In this document: positions 1 through 7,659 of the stretch, piece by piece | How the letters are laid out: each line of letters starts with the position of its first letter | Numbering within the stretch: the stretch's first letter is position 1 | NCBI RefSeq assembly: GCF_052072235.1 | Contig: NZ_CM125436.1 | Coordinates: 986,001 to 1,050,000 of the forward strand | Direction: 5' to 3' | DNA: 64,000 nt | Source of the DNA: Brevibacillus_D fluminis_A | GTDB taxonomy: Bacteria; Bacillota; Bacilli; Brevibacillales; Brevibacillaceae | Notes under the pieces: model-generated | What the model was told of the DNA's origin: nothing | What the model saw: the letters and a program-made list of their open reading frames with translations, nothing else | Database searches by the model: none | Program-made: the position numbers and the translations under genes

Positions 1-1
1 T

Positions 2-820
2 GTGGCAGTGAATTGCGGGACGCTGCCCGACAGCCTGATCGAAGCGGAGCTGTTTGGCTATGAGGCGGGCACTTTTACCGGCGGCAAGGCTGAGGGGAAA
101 CGGGGGCTTTTGGAGACAGCCGAAGGCGGCACGATTTTTCTCGATGAAATCGCCGAGCTGCCCTATCATGTGCAGTCGAAGCTGTTGGAGGTGCTGCAGG
201 AGAACACGTTTCGCAAAGTCGGCAGCGTGGAAGTGAAAAAGGCGAATGTTCGTATCGTGGCCGCGACGAACAAGGATCTCAAGCAGCTGGTCGCGCAAAA
301 AAGCTTCCGCGAAGACTTGTATTACCGCCTGCATGTGGTGCCGCTTACCATTCCGCCGCTGCGCGAGCGCCGGGAGGAAATCGTACCGCTGGCCCAGCTG
401 TTTGTGGACACGTTCAACCGACGGTACGGCCGCCAGTTTTTCCTCTCGCAGCAGGTGCAGGAGTCTTTGCTTGCGCATGGGTGGCCAGGCAATGTTCGCG
501 AGCTGGAAAACATGATCGAGCGAATGGTCGTTACGTACAGTGAAGATACAGCAGAGCTGTGGAAGGAGACAATCGTGGAGACAATCGGGTCTTGCGATTC
601 GGGCTTTTCCCTTGAATTGCCAGGCAAGCAGCTGCCATCCTTGAAGGAAGCCAAGAAGCAGTTGGAGAAAGAGTTGATCTTGCGCGCCTACGATTTGTAC
701 GAAAATACGTACCGCGCCGCAGAGGCACTGCAGGTGGATCAGTCGACCATCGCCAAAAAACTGAAGGAATACCGCCGGGAGGACGCTACTGGCGCGAGTA
801 AAAGGAGTAAAAAACGATGA
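2..820 (+). CDS. sigma-54 dependent transcriptional activator, C-terminal part (5' end outside window)
   Basis: This is the C-terminal part of an enhancer-binding protein that opens promoters bound by sigma-54 RNA polymerase. The visible part begins inside the AAA+ ATPase domain, just before the sigma-54 contact loop, which here reads GTFTGG instead of the usual GAFTGA. The Walker B segment (TIFLDEIAELP) and sensor region (RIVAATNKDL) follow. After about residue 215 comes a Fis-type helix-turn-helix (TYRAAEALQVDQSTIAKKLKEY). The sensory domain lies outside the window, so its signal is unknown. Its stop overlaps the start of the following nitrilase-family gene (ATGA), so the two are translationally coupled and probably co-transcribed. 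The family call is very sure; the target genes are not visible. Confidence 0.93.
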   Translation: MAVNCGTLPDSLIEAELFGYEAGTFTGGKAEGKRGLLETAEGGTIFLDEIAELPYHVQSKLLEVLQENTFRKVGSVEVKKANVRIVAATNKDLKQLVAQKSFREDLYYRLHVVPLTIPPLRERREEIVPLAQLFVDTFNRRYGRQFFLSQQVQESLLAHGWPGNVRELENMIERMVVTYSEDTAELWKETIVETIGSCDSGFSLELPGKQLPSLKEAKKQLEKELILRAYDLYENTYRAAEALQVDQSTIAKKLKEYRREDATGASKRSKKR

Positions 821-1611
821 GCACAATCTCGATTGCGCTGGCCCAGCTGCGCTGCGAACTGCGGAACAAGGAGCTGAACTTGCAGCGGATTTTGCAGGCA
901 TTGGAGGAGGCTGCCGAGAAAAAAGCGGACTACGTCCTTTTTCCCGAGCTTTATTTGACCGGTTATGATATGAGCGACCAGCTGCCGCTGATGGCGGAAA
1001 GCGAAGACGGGCCCAGCATCATGCGGATTCGCGAGCATGCGAAACGATTTCGGGTGGGTGCGATCGTCGGCTTCCCCGAGCGGGAAGGAGAAAAGCTGTA
1101 CAACTGCGCTCTGTTCATCGGAAAACATGGAGAAATCGTCGGCAAATACCGCAAAGTTCATTTGTACCACAAAGAGAAGGAATGGTTTGCGCCAGGCGAC
1201 ACCCTGCCGGTTTTTTCTTTACCGGAGGGAAAAATCGGCCTCATGATCACCTATGACATGGAATTTCCGGAGGCGGCGCGGGTGCTTGCGCTCGGGGAGG
1301 CCGACCTGATCCTGGTGCTTGCCGCCAACATGATTCCATACCAGCACTATCAAGACATTTATCTGCATGCGCGGGCATTGGAAAACCACCTGTTCACGGC
1401 AGCGGCAAACATGGTCGGTCTGGACACCGAAAACGTCTTTTTTGGCGAAAGCCAGATCGTAAACCCGAGCGGTTTCACCGTTTACAAAGCGGGCAACAAC
1501 GAAAGCATTCCCGTTTGCATGCTCAATCTGGAGGAGATCAACCAGGAGCAGCCGCTGCTTGATTATTTGAACAACCGGCGCACAGAGGTGTATCAAAAGG
1601 AACAGCGTTAG
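817..1611 (+). CDS. carbon-nitrogen hydrolase (nitrilase) family protein with catalytic Cys replaced by Thr
   Basis: A 264-residue protein with the nitrilase-superfamily fold, normally a cytoplasmic amidase acting through a Glu-Lys-Cys triad. Glu44 (FPELYLTGY) and Lys113 (YRKVHLYHKEKEWFAPGD) are in place. The cysteine of the usual ICYDxxFPE motif is Thr145 (MITYDMEFPE; codon ACC at 1249-1251). The rest of the motif and the C-terminal half look intact, with no frameshift. Either the protein is catalytically dead and has a binding or regulatory role, or it uses an altered mechanism. Its ATG overlaps the stop of the sigma-54 activator, with AAAGGAG upstream inside that gene, so it could act with that regulator. 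The fold assignment is sure; the activity is not. Confidence 0.88.
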   Translation: MSTISIALAQLRCELRNKELNLQRILQALEEAAEKKADYVLFPELYLTGYDMSDQLPLMAESEDGPSIMRIREHAKRFRVGAIVGFPEREGEKLYNCALFIGKHGEIVGKYRKVHLYHKEKEWFAPGDTLPVFSLPEGKIGLMITYDMEFPEAARVLALGEADLILVLAANMIPYQHYQDIYLHARALENHLFTAAANMVGLDTENVFFGESQIVNPSGFTVYKAGNNESIPVCMLNLEEINQEQPLLDYLNNRRTEVYQKEQR

Positions 1612-1637
1612 TAGACGATCTGTGAGTAGATGAGAAA

Positions 1638-2774
1638 ATGAATGATAAGGATGGGAAGCCAGTGGGGAAACAACTGACCAAATCCAAACAACCGACAATG
1701 ACGACCGCTGAACGAAGCATTGCAGCAGCCGCTTGTCTTGGGCAACTGACCAAGCATGAATTGACGAAAATACGCATGAACTGGGGGCTGAAAGGCGCAA
1801 GCTCACTGAAAAAGGACGAGCTGGTCGCGGCGCTCTGCCAAGCGCTGCCGGATGCGCTGCCAGCCCAATTCAACACGCTGGACGAAACGGGCTACAGGTT
1901 GCTCAAAAGAGCGGCGGAGCGTGGAAGAATCACCATCAATCATTTGTCGCCAGCGCGAGTCGACTTTTTTGCGGAGAGGGGATTGTTATTTTGGCAGCGG
2001 CACGGTGACAAAATGGCGCTCGTGATGCCGACGGAAGCGATCGCTTGCTTCAAAGCGGGGGATTCTGCAGCCTATCGGGAAAAAATCCGCGCGAATACGG
2101 AATGGATCAAGCTGGCGCAGGGCTTGGTTTTTTACTATGGCTGTCTGGAAACAAGCCATCTGATCGAGATGGTTCAGCGGTATAGCGGAATGCAGTTGTC
2201 CATGGAAGATTGCTCCGTGCTTTTGAAGGGGGCGGAAATTTTATACGATGAAATCCAGATTGAAGGCACTACCGTTTCAAACGTGCTTGTAGATCGTCCG
2301 CAAGATGTTCTGGCACAACATCGAGCGAGGCCTGATCTTGACTATTATCCGTTTAGCAAGGCGCAGCTGCTGCAAGCCGGGGAGCCGGGATATGAGGACC
2401 GCAATGCCAGCTTCCGGTCTTTTGTCCAGTTTATCAAGGCGAATTATCAGGTAACGACTCTGGAGGCAGAAGAGCTGGTTGGGGAGTGCGTGTACGACAT
2501 CCAGCTGGGCGTTGCTGTGAACGACATTATGGCTGTGCTCCAGTCACAATTGGAAATCGATGATATCGGGCTCCTGCATGGCTTCATGGGCCAACTGGCG
2601 GCATTGAACAATGATACGAGACAATGGGCGCTCAAAGGATATACACCGAACGAGCTTTCCTCGCACCAGCCTCGACACAGCGCAGCTACCGCACTGTCTT
2701 CCCGGAAGGTCGGGCGAAATGATCCGTGCCCATGCGGCAGCGGCAAAAAATTCAAGAAATGCTGTCAGGCATGA
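1638..2774 (+). CDS. SEC-C motif protein with N-terminal SAP/Rho-N-like domain
   Basis: A 378-residue protein ending in a typical SEC-C zinc-binding motif (RNDPCPCGSGKKFKKCC), as found at the end of SecA and in many uncharacterised proteins. Residues about 35-70 (TKHELTKIRMNWGLKG.. KKDELVAAL) resemble a SAP/Rho-N-like helix-extended-loop-helix that often binds nucleic acid. The middle is helical and I do not recognise it. A GTG at 1662 with AAGGATGGGAAG just upstream is a plausible alternative start. The 3' end overlaps the end of the convergent DNA ligase gene by 23 bases, with no room for a terminator between them. The function is unknown; zinc and nucleic-acid binding are inferred from the motifs. 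Confidence 0.85.
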   Translation: MNDKDGKPVGKQLTKSKQPTMTTAERSIAAAACLGQLTKHELTKIRMNWGLKGASSLKKDELVAALCQALPDALPAQFNTLDETGYRLLKRAAERGRITINHLSPARVDFFAERGLLFWQRHGDKMALVMPTEAIACFKAGDSAAYREKIRANTEWIKLAQGLVFYYGCLETSHLIEMVQRYSGMQLSMEDCSVLLKGAEILYDEIQIEGTTVSNVLVDRPQDVLAQHRARPDLDYYPFSKAQLLQAGEPGYEDRNASFRSFVQFIKANYQVTTLEAEELVGECVYDIQLGVAVNDIMAVLQSQLEIDDIGLLHGFMGQLAALNNDTRQWALKGYTPNELSSHQPRHSAATALSSRKVGRNDPCPCGSGKKFKKCCQA

Positions 2775-3720
2775 TCCCTTCCGGATGCTGGTCAAACCGG
2801 CAATCGGCCGCAGGCATCTGCACGATTGCCTGGATGACGGGCTGCCGCATCGTGACGGTCGGCGTCCACTCCGCAAATTCCACCTTTACCACGAACCGAG
2901 GCTTTGTCCAGACGGCGTCCCGGCTTTGTTCCGGCTGGTTGACAAACGGCTTGTCGGGCAGGGGGGCCATGTTTTGCTCCAGCTTGCGCCACTCGTCTTT
3001 GCCGATTTTTCCGATCCCCGCATTGCCGATATAACGAAAATCTCCTTTTGCGTCAAACAGCCCGAGCAGGAGCGCGTTCATCATGCCATTGCGCCTGGTG
3101 AATCCGCCGATCGCGGCATAATGGTCCAAAAAGATTTTTTTCTTTTGCCAGCGCTTATCCTTCCCGTTGATCGCGTATGTGCTGTTCAAATCTTTGCAGA
3201 CGATTCCTTCCATCCGATGCTGTTTCATCACCGAGTAAAGCGCATCTGCATCTGTCACGTTTTGCACGATCTGGACATTCGGCTGAGGGATAATGATGTC
3301 TGCAAGCAGCTGCTGCCGCTCTTTCAGCGGCTTTTCCGTCACCCAGACGCCATTTGCGTACAAGAGGTCAAAGATCATATACGTGACGGGCGTTTGCCTG
3401 ACCGCCAGCGGGATTCTCTGTTCCTTGCGCAGACTGTCCCGCTTCATGATTTCGTGAAAAGAAGGGCGGTCGCTGGCAAACGCAATGAATTCGCCGTCGA
3501 GAATGACCGAGGATGCGCGGCAATACCGGGAGATGTCCAGAAATTCGGGGTACTGCATGGTGCGGTCGTTTAATTTGCGGTTGACCAGCCGCACTTCCTT
3601 TCCATCAAAATAAGTCATCATCCTGACGCCGTCCCACTTGATTTGCGCCACCCAGTCAGAGCTTGTCGGCAGCGCACTGACGGTTACCGGTTCAAACGGA
3701 ATGACAGGCTTTAGTTCCAT
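2752..3720 (-). CDS. ATP-dependent DNA ligase (LigD ligase-domain type), stand-alone
   Basis: A 322-residue ATP-dependent DNA ligase of the kind used with Ku in bacterial non-homologous end joining. The adenylation motif KWDGVR (lysine nucleophile) lies near residue 27, followed by LVNRKLND, the LDGEFI motif and EGIVCK before the linker to the OB-fold. The ATG at 3720 was chosen because GGAGGCG sits seven bases upstream; the frame stays open further upstream without a ribosome site. In Bacillus LigD the ligase and polymerase domains are fused. Here the polymerase domain is a separate gene at 10220-11140 on the other strand, 6.5 kb away. No Ku gene is visible. The gene converges on, and overlaps, the SEC-C gene. 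Confidence 0.9.
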   Translation of the reverse strand: MELKPVIPFEPVTVSALPTSSDWVAQIKWDGVRMMTYFDGKEVRLVNRKLNDRTMQYPEFLDISRYCRASSVILDGEFIAFASDRPSFHEIMKRDSLRKEQRIPLAVRQTPVTYMIFDLLYANGVWVTEKPLKERQQLLADIIIPQPNVQIVQNVTDADALYSVMKQHRMEGIVCKDLNSTYAINGKDKRWQKKKIFLDHYAAIGGFTRRNGMMNALLLGLFDAKGDFRYIGNAGIGKIGKDEWRKLEQNMAPLPDKPFVNQPEQSRDAVWTKPRFVVKVEFAEWTPTVTMRQPVIQAIVQMPAADCRFDQHPEGIMPDSIS

Positions 3721-3788
3721 ACACTTTCGCCTCCGCAATCGCTTCGCTCTCGTCATGGTTCCCGAACAGCGAGGAAAAAACACGCCAA

Positions 3789-3827
3789 ATCGCCCGCTCC
3801 CCTTATTTTGCAAAGGAAGCGGGCGAT
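3789..3827 (-). terminator. hairpin terminator after the polysaccharide operon
   Basis: A perfect 10-base inverted repeat, ATCGCCCGCT (3789-3798) and AGCGGGCGAT (3818-3827), lies just after the stop of the last glycosyltransferase gene. On the minus strand it is followed by ATTTGGCGTGTTTTTT. It probably ends the six-gene operon before the ligase gene. Confidence 0.65.
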
Positions 3828-3843
3828 ATTTTGTCACACGTCG

Positions 3844-5427
3844 TCACATGCGCAGATCACGGACGCGTTCCCAGTTGCGGTTGCCGTCATACAGGCCGCC
3901 CCGCTCACCGCGTTCGGCGATCAGCTGGGAAATTCCTTCGACATGGTCGCCAATGATGCGCGCGACCGCCGGTGCATAGCCAGCAGAGGAAAAATGCTGG
4001 TCAGGGCGAATCCGGTTGAGCAGATCGACATCGACCCGATGGACGTTGCGGACATAAAGGCCAGCCAGCGTGCCTTTCACCTGCGCCATCGTCGGGGAGA
4101 GCAGTGGCAGCCACCCGATGGTATCCACCGCGCGACGGCTGAGTGCATGCGGGACGGCGACCATGGAGCCGACACCCAAGTCTTTGCGGTCGAGCGCCAG
4201 ATTGACGGCGTATTTCAGTGCGGTCACGATATGCAAGGGAAAGCGGAGATTGAGGTAATAATCGAGATCGTTCAGGGCAATATCTGTCCCCGTCGCGATC
4301 GCGTGGCAAAAAGGGAACAAGTCTTTTGGTGGCAAGGCGAAATCGCCGTCAAGAAAGAGGAGAATCTCGCCTTGCGCCATTTTGGCTCCGACAGCCCTGC
4401 CGACGTCGTTGCCAAGTGCATCCGGATAGACGACGGTCTTTGCGCCGAGCGAGGAGGCGATTTGGGCGGTGGCATCGGTGGAGCCGTTCACGACCACGAT
4501 GATTTCCAGTGGCTCGATTTTTCTCGCTTGGCGGATGACCTCTCCGATCGTCTTCTGCTCGTTTTGCACCGGAATGATCACCGAGAGCTGTTTGCCATGA
4601 TAGAGGCTGGAGGTAACGCCCCAGCCTGCGGACGTAACCGGGATGTCATCGAGTCCGGCGGCAAGGCGCTGCATCAAGTCTCTGCGTCGTCCGCCGTCCA
4701 TGAAGCCTCCGCGTGGGTCCTCCAGCACCGCGGCCAAAGCGGCAACGTGATCGCCGATCATGCGCTTTTCGGCACGGGGCAATCCCGGTTCGGTATGACC
4801 GTGCTCCAATGGACGGAAGCGATTGGGCGTAATCACATCGATACTCATCTCGTGGGCGATCCGCAGCGGGCTTTTCATGAGCAGGGCTTGCGCAAGCAGC
4901 GGGTTGGCAAGCGATTGAACACCGATTTGCGCAAGCGCCTCCCGCGTCATGGCGTGCGGCACCGACAAAATGCAATCGATAACCAAATCTTGCCGCCCCA
5001 GTATTTCATTGAACACTTGCCGCCAGACGGTAATGGTATGTGGGCAGTGCTTTTTGTGAAAAAACGCATTGAAGTCATTTAACACCACGTCAGCCGCACC
5101 TTGGTGAAGCGGGGCGAGGAAAGCTGCCAATGTATCAGCTGCGATGGCAAAATCGGCATCCAGAAACAGCAGGATGTCCCCTTTTGCCGCAGCTGCGCCT
5201 ACCGCTCGGCCGACATCGTTGCCGAGCGGCTCCGGGTCGCTGATGAGCGTGCATCCGAATCGCCTGGCAATCTCTTCCGTGCCGTCGGTGCAACCGTTCG
5301 CCACCACAATGATTTCGAAGGGCTGCAAGGAAGCGCAGGAGGCGAGCACAGCCGGCAGCGTCGCCGCCTCATTGCAAACCGGGATGATGATGGAGACCGT
5401 TTTTGTCCGATCAGCTGGAGATGGCAT
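3844..5427 (-). CDS. double-headed family 2 glycosyltransferase
   Basis: A 527-residue cytoplasmic protein made of two complete GT2-like units (about residues 7-260 and 265-525). Each unit has the same signatures in the same order: SIIIPVxNE, IIVVxNGxTD, LGNDVGRAVGA, a metal-binding DxD (FLDADFA and FLDGDFA), VPHAxxR, and a C-terminal NRxRP..IGDHV..RGGxxDGxR tail. The start at 5427 lies four bases after the stop of the epimerase gene; the frame is open further upstream only inside that gene. It is the last gene of the operon. A very similar double protein is encoded at 7660-9189, so the operon holds four related units. It probably transfers sugars onto a surface glycan or protein; donor and acceptor are unknown. 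Confidence 0.88.
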   Translation of the reverse strand: MPSPADRTKTVSIIIPVCNEAATLPAVLASCASLQPFEIIVVANGCTDGTEEIARRFGCTLISDPEPLGNDVGRAVGAAAAKGDILLFLDADFAIAADTLAAFLAPLHQGAADVVLNDFNAFFHKKHCPHTITVWRQVFNEILGRQDLVIDCILSVPHAMTREALAQIGVQSLANPLLAQALLMKSPLRIAHEMSIDVITPNRFRPLEHGHTEPGLPRAEKRMIGDHVAALAAVLEDPRGGFMDGGRRRDLMQRLAAGLDDIPVTSAGWGVTSSLYHGKQLSVIIPVQNEQKTIGEVIRQARKIEPLEIIVVVNGSTDATAQIASSLGAKTVVYPDALGNDVGRAVGAKMAQGEILLFLDGDFALPPKDLFPFCHAIATGTDIALNDLDYYLNLRFPLHIVTALKYAVNLALDRKDLGVGSMVAVPHALSRRAVDTIGWLPLLSPTMAQVKGTLAGLYVRNVHRVDVDLLNRIRPDQHFSSAGYAPAVARIIGDHVEGISQLIAERGERGGLYDGNRNWERVRDLRM

Positions 5428-5431
5428 CTCT

Positions 5432-6412
5432 TCAGTCCGCCTTCCTGTGCAAGTCGTTTGCAAACCAGGAGATGGTCTGGCGGAGTCCTTCCTCAAACGG
5501 CACGGCTGGATCGTAGCCAAGCATCTGCTTCGCCTTGGTCAAATCAGCGACCCGTTTCGGAATTTCCTCGAAACCAGCAGGGTAAATCTGCTCGAAAGGG
5601 ACGTAACGGATTTCTGACGAAGACTGCGCCAGCGATTTGACCAGCAATGCCAGATCGCTGATCGTCACTTCATGCGTCGAGCCGATGTTGATGATTTCCT
5701 GATTCGCTTCCGGGCGCATCGCGGCGATCGTGGCATCGATCGCATCGGATATATAGGTGAAGGAACGGGTTTGCGTGCCATCGCCGTAGACCAAGAGCGG
5801 CTTCTGTTCCAAGGCTGCCCGGATGAAGCGGGGGACGACGCCGCCATAAGGACCTTCCTTGGCGCGCGGGCCATACACATTGAAGTAGCGGACGACGGTA
5901 ACCGGCAAACCGCGAAGGCCATACGCCAGGCAAATCGATTCCTCAAATGTCTTTTCCACCGCATAGGTCCAGCGCATTTTGGAGGCAGCTCCATAAACGC
6001 GGTCCATCTCTTCAGAAAATGGCGGCGTTCCTTTTCCATAAACTTCAGAGGTCGAGGCAAAGATCACTTTTGTCCCATGGGCAGACGCATGCTTCAAAAT
6101 GTTCATCGTTCCGTGAAGATTGGTTTCCATCATCTCGAGCGGCCGGGTCACGGTTGTCTTTACGCCGAGAATGGCTGCCATGTGAAAGACTACGTCATGC
6201 TCTGCCACCAGTTTGGCAATCAGCGCTTCGTCGACGATGCTTCCTTCCACATAGGTGATTCCTTCCGTATTTTGATCCCAGTAGGAACGTTTGCCGCGGT
6301 AATAATTGTCGAGCACGGTCACTTGATGACCGAGTTCGCGCAACCGGTCGGAAAGGTGAGAACCGATAAAGCCAGCTCCGCCTGTCACCAAACAACGCTT
6401 CTGCTCCTTCAT
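5432..6412 (-). CDS. NAD-dependent epimerase/dehydratase (UDP-glucuronate decarboxylase / UDP-glucose 4-epimerase type)
   Basis: A 326-residue extended short-chain dehydrogenase acting on a nucleotide sugar. The Rossmann motif GGAGFIGSHL is at residues 10-20 and the catalytic YxxxK at TYAVEK. PEANQEIINIGSTHEVTISDLA is typical of the C-terminal substrate domain. Its ATG overlaps the stop of the nucleotide-sugar dehydrogenase (ATGA). A dehydrogenase followed by such an enzyme suggests UDP-glucose to UDP-glucuronate, then decarboxylation or epimerisation to feed the glycosyltransferases on both sides. The motifs alone do not separate a UDP-xylose synthase from a 4-epimerase. Confidence 0.88.
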   Translation of the reverse strand: MKEQKRCLVTGGAGFIGSHLSDRLRELGHQVTVLDNYYRGKRSYWDQNTEGITYVEGSIVDEALIAKLVAEHDVVFHMAAILGVKTTVTRPLEMMETNLHGTMNILKHASAHGTKVIFASTSEVYGKGTPPFSEEMDRVYGAASKMRWTYAVEKTFEESICLAYGLRGLPVTVVRYFNVYGPRAKEGPYGGVVPRFIRAALEQKPLLVYGDGTQTRSFTYISDAIDATIAAMRPEANQEIINIGSTHEVTISDLALLVKSLAQSSSEIRYVPFEQIYPAGFEEIPKRVADLTKAKQMLGYDPAVPFEEGLRQTISWFANDLHRKAD

Positions 6413-7659
6413 GGTGTATCACTCTCTTTCGCGTTAAGAATCCCTCGGGTGTCGATGACATATTTGGCGTGTTTTTGGACCATCTGCCAATCGATGACGC
6501 TATGGTCGGTCAGAATAATCACTACGTCTGCCTTGCGAATGAGGTCATCGGTGAGGGGCCGGGAGTTGTGGTTTTGGTCCTCGATTGCAACCGAGGCAAC
6601 GTACGGGTCGTGATAGCTGACCTGGATGCCTTCTTTCAGCAGCAATCGATAAATTTCCAGGGCGGGAGACTCGCGAACATCGTTCACATCGCGTTTGTAT
6701 GCCAAACCGATGAGCAGGACCGACGAATGTTCAGCCACGGCCTTCACTTGTTTGACGATTTCGGCTGGCATGCTGCGGTTGATTTTGTCCGCCTCTTCGA
6801 TCAATGTGCTGAAGAGGCCGAATTCTTTCGCTTTCCACTGAAAATAGAGCGGGTCGACCGGGATGCAATGCCCCCCGATCCCAGGTCCCGGCGTATACAT
6901 GGTAAAGCCGAACGGTTTGCTTGCTGCAGCTGCAAGCGCTTCGCGGAAATCGATATTCATGTGGCGGCAGATCAGGTGAATCTCGTTTACGAGCGAGATG
7001 TTCACCAGCCGCTGGACATTTTCGAATATTTTGGTCATTTCAGCGACCTTTGGCGAACTGACGGGAACGATGGTATCGAAAATCCGGCCGTAAAAAGAGG
7101 CGACCTTTTGCAAGCAGTGAACGGTTTGCCCGCTCACAACTTTTGGAATCTGTTCGAGACGATACTGCGTATTGCCCGGGTCAATCCGCTCGGGCGAATA
7201 ACCGAGATAAAAATCAACGCCAAGCTGCAGCCCTGCTTTCAGCAGAATGGGCAAGATCACATCCTCCAGCGTGCCGGGGAATGTAGAGCTTTCATAAATC
7301 ACCGTTTGCCCTTTTCGCAAGTGGGTGCAGATATATTCCGTCGCGCTGATCAGGGCGCTCAAATCCGGTTTTCGGTCGTGTTCGGTAACGGGTGTGGGGA
7401 CGGTGACGATGATCGTGTCCGCCTTTTTGATTGCATCAGTCGGCAAGGATGCCGAAAACAGCTGCTGTTCCATGAGTGCGGCAAGTTCAGCTGAGGATAC
7501 ATCCGGAATGTAGCTGGTTTTTTTCGCAAGGAGGTCGATTTTTTTCTGATCTTTATCAATTCCCAGAACGTCACATCCCTTGCTACCCATGAGAAGCGCC
7601 AGCGGCAAACCTACGTAACCAAGGCCAATGATCGCAACGGTGTCATGCTGTACAGTCAA
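6409..7659 (-). CDS. nucleotide-sugar dehydrogenase (UDP-glucose / UDP-ManNAc dehydrogenase family)
   Basis: A 416-residue NAD-dependent enzyme that oxidises C6 of a UDP-sugar to a uronate. Visible are the N-terminal GLGYVGLPLA nucleotide-binding motif, the SPERIDPGN segment, the active-site loop GPGIGGHCIPVDP with its catalytic Cys, and the C-terminal GLAYKRDVNDVRESPAL. The start is TTG at 7659, directly after the TAG of the upstream glycosyltransferase. A strong AAGGAGGGG seven bases upstream supports this unusual start. It overlaps the epimerase gene by four bases. The DVNDVRESPA pattern leans towards the WecC/TuaD group, but the substrate cannot be fixed from sequence. Confidence 0.92.
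   Translation of the reverse strand: MTVQHDTVAIIGLGYVGLPLALLMGSKGCDVLGIDKDQKKIDLLAKKTSYIPDVSSAELAALMEQQLFSASLPTDAIKKADTIIVTVPTPVTEHDRKPDLSALISATEYICTHLRKGQTVIYESSTFPGTLEDVILPILLKAGLQLGVDFYLGYSPERIDPGNTQYRLEQIPKVVSGQTVHCLQKVASFYGRIFDTIVPVSSPKVAEMTKIFENVQRLVNISLVNEIHLICRHMNIDFREALAAAASKPFGFTMYTPGPGIGGHCIPVDPLYFQWKAKEFGLFSTLIEEADKINRSMPAEIVKQVKAVAEHSSVLLIGLAYKRDVNDVRESPALEIYRLLLKEGIQVSYHDPYVASVAIEDQNHNSRPLTDDLIRKADVVIILTDHSVIDWQMVQKHAKYVIDTRGILNAKESDTP

Noticed and set aside
3808..5082. 424-codon open frame on the plus strand opposite the glycosyltransferase
   Set aside because: Antisense shadow of a GC-rich coding sequence; no family features, and the minus frame has clear GT2 motifs.
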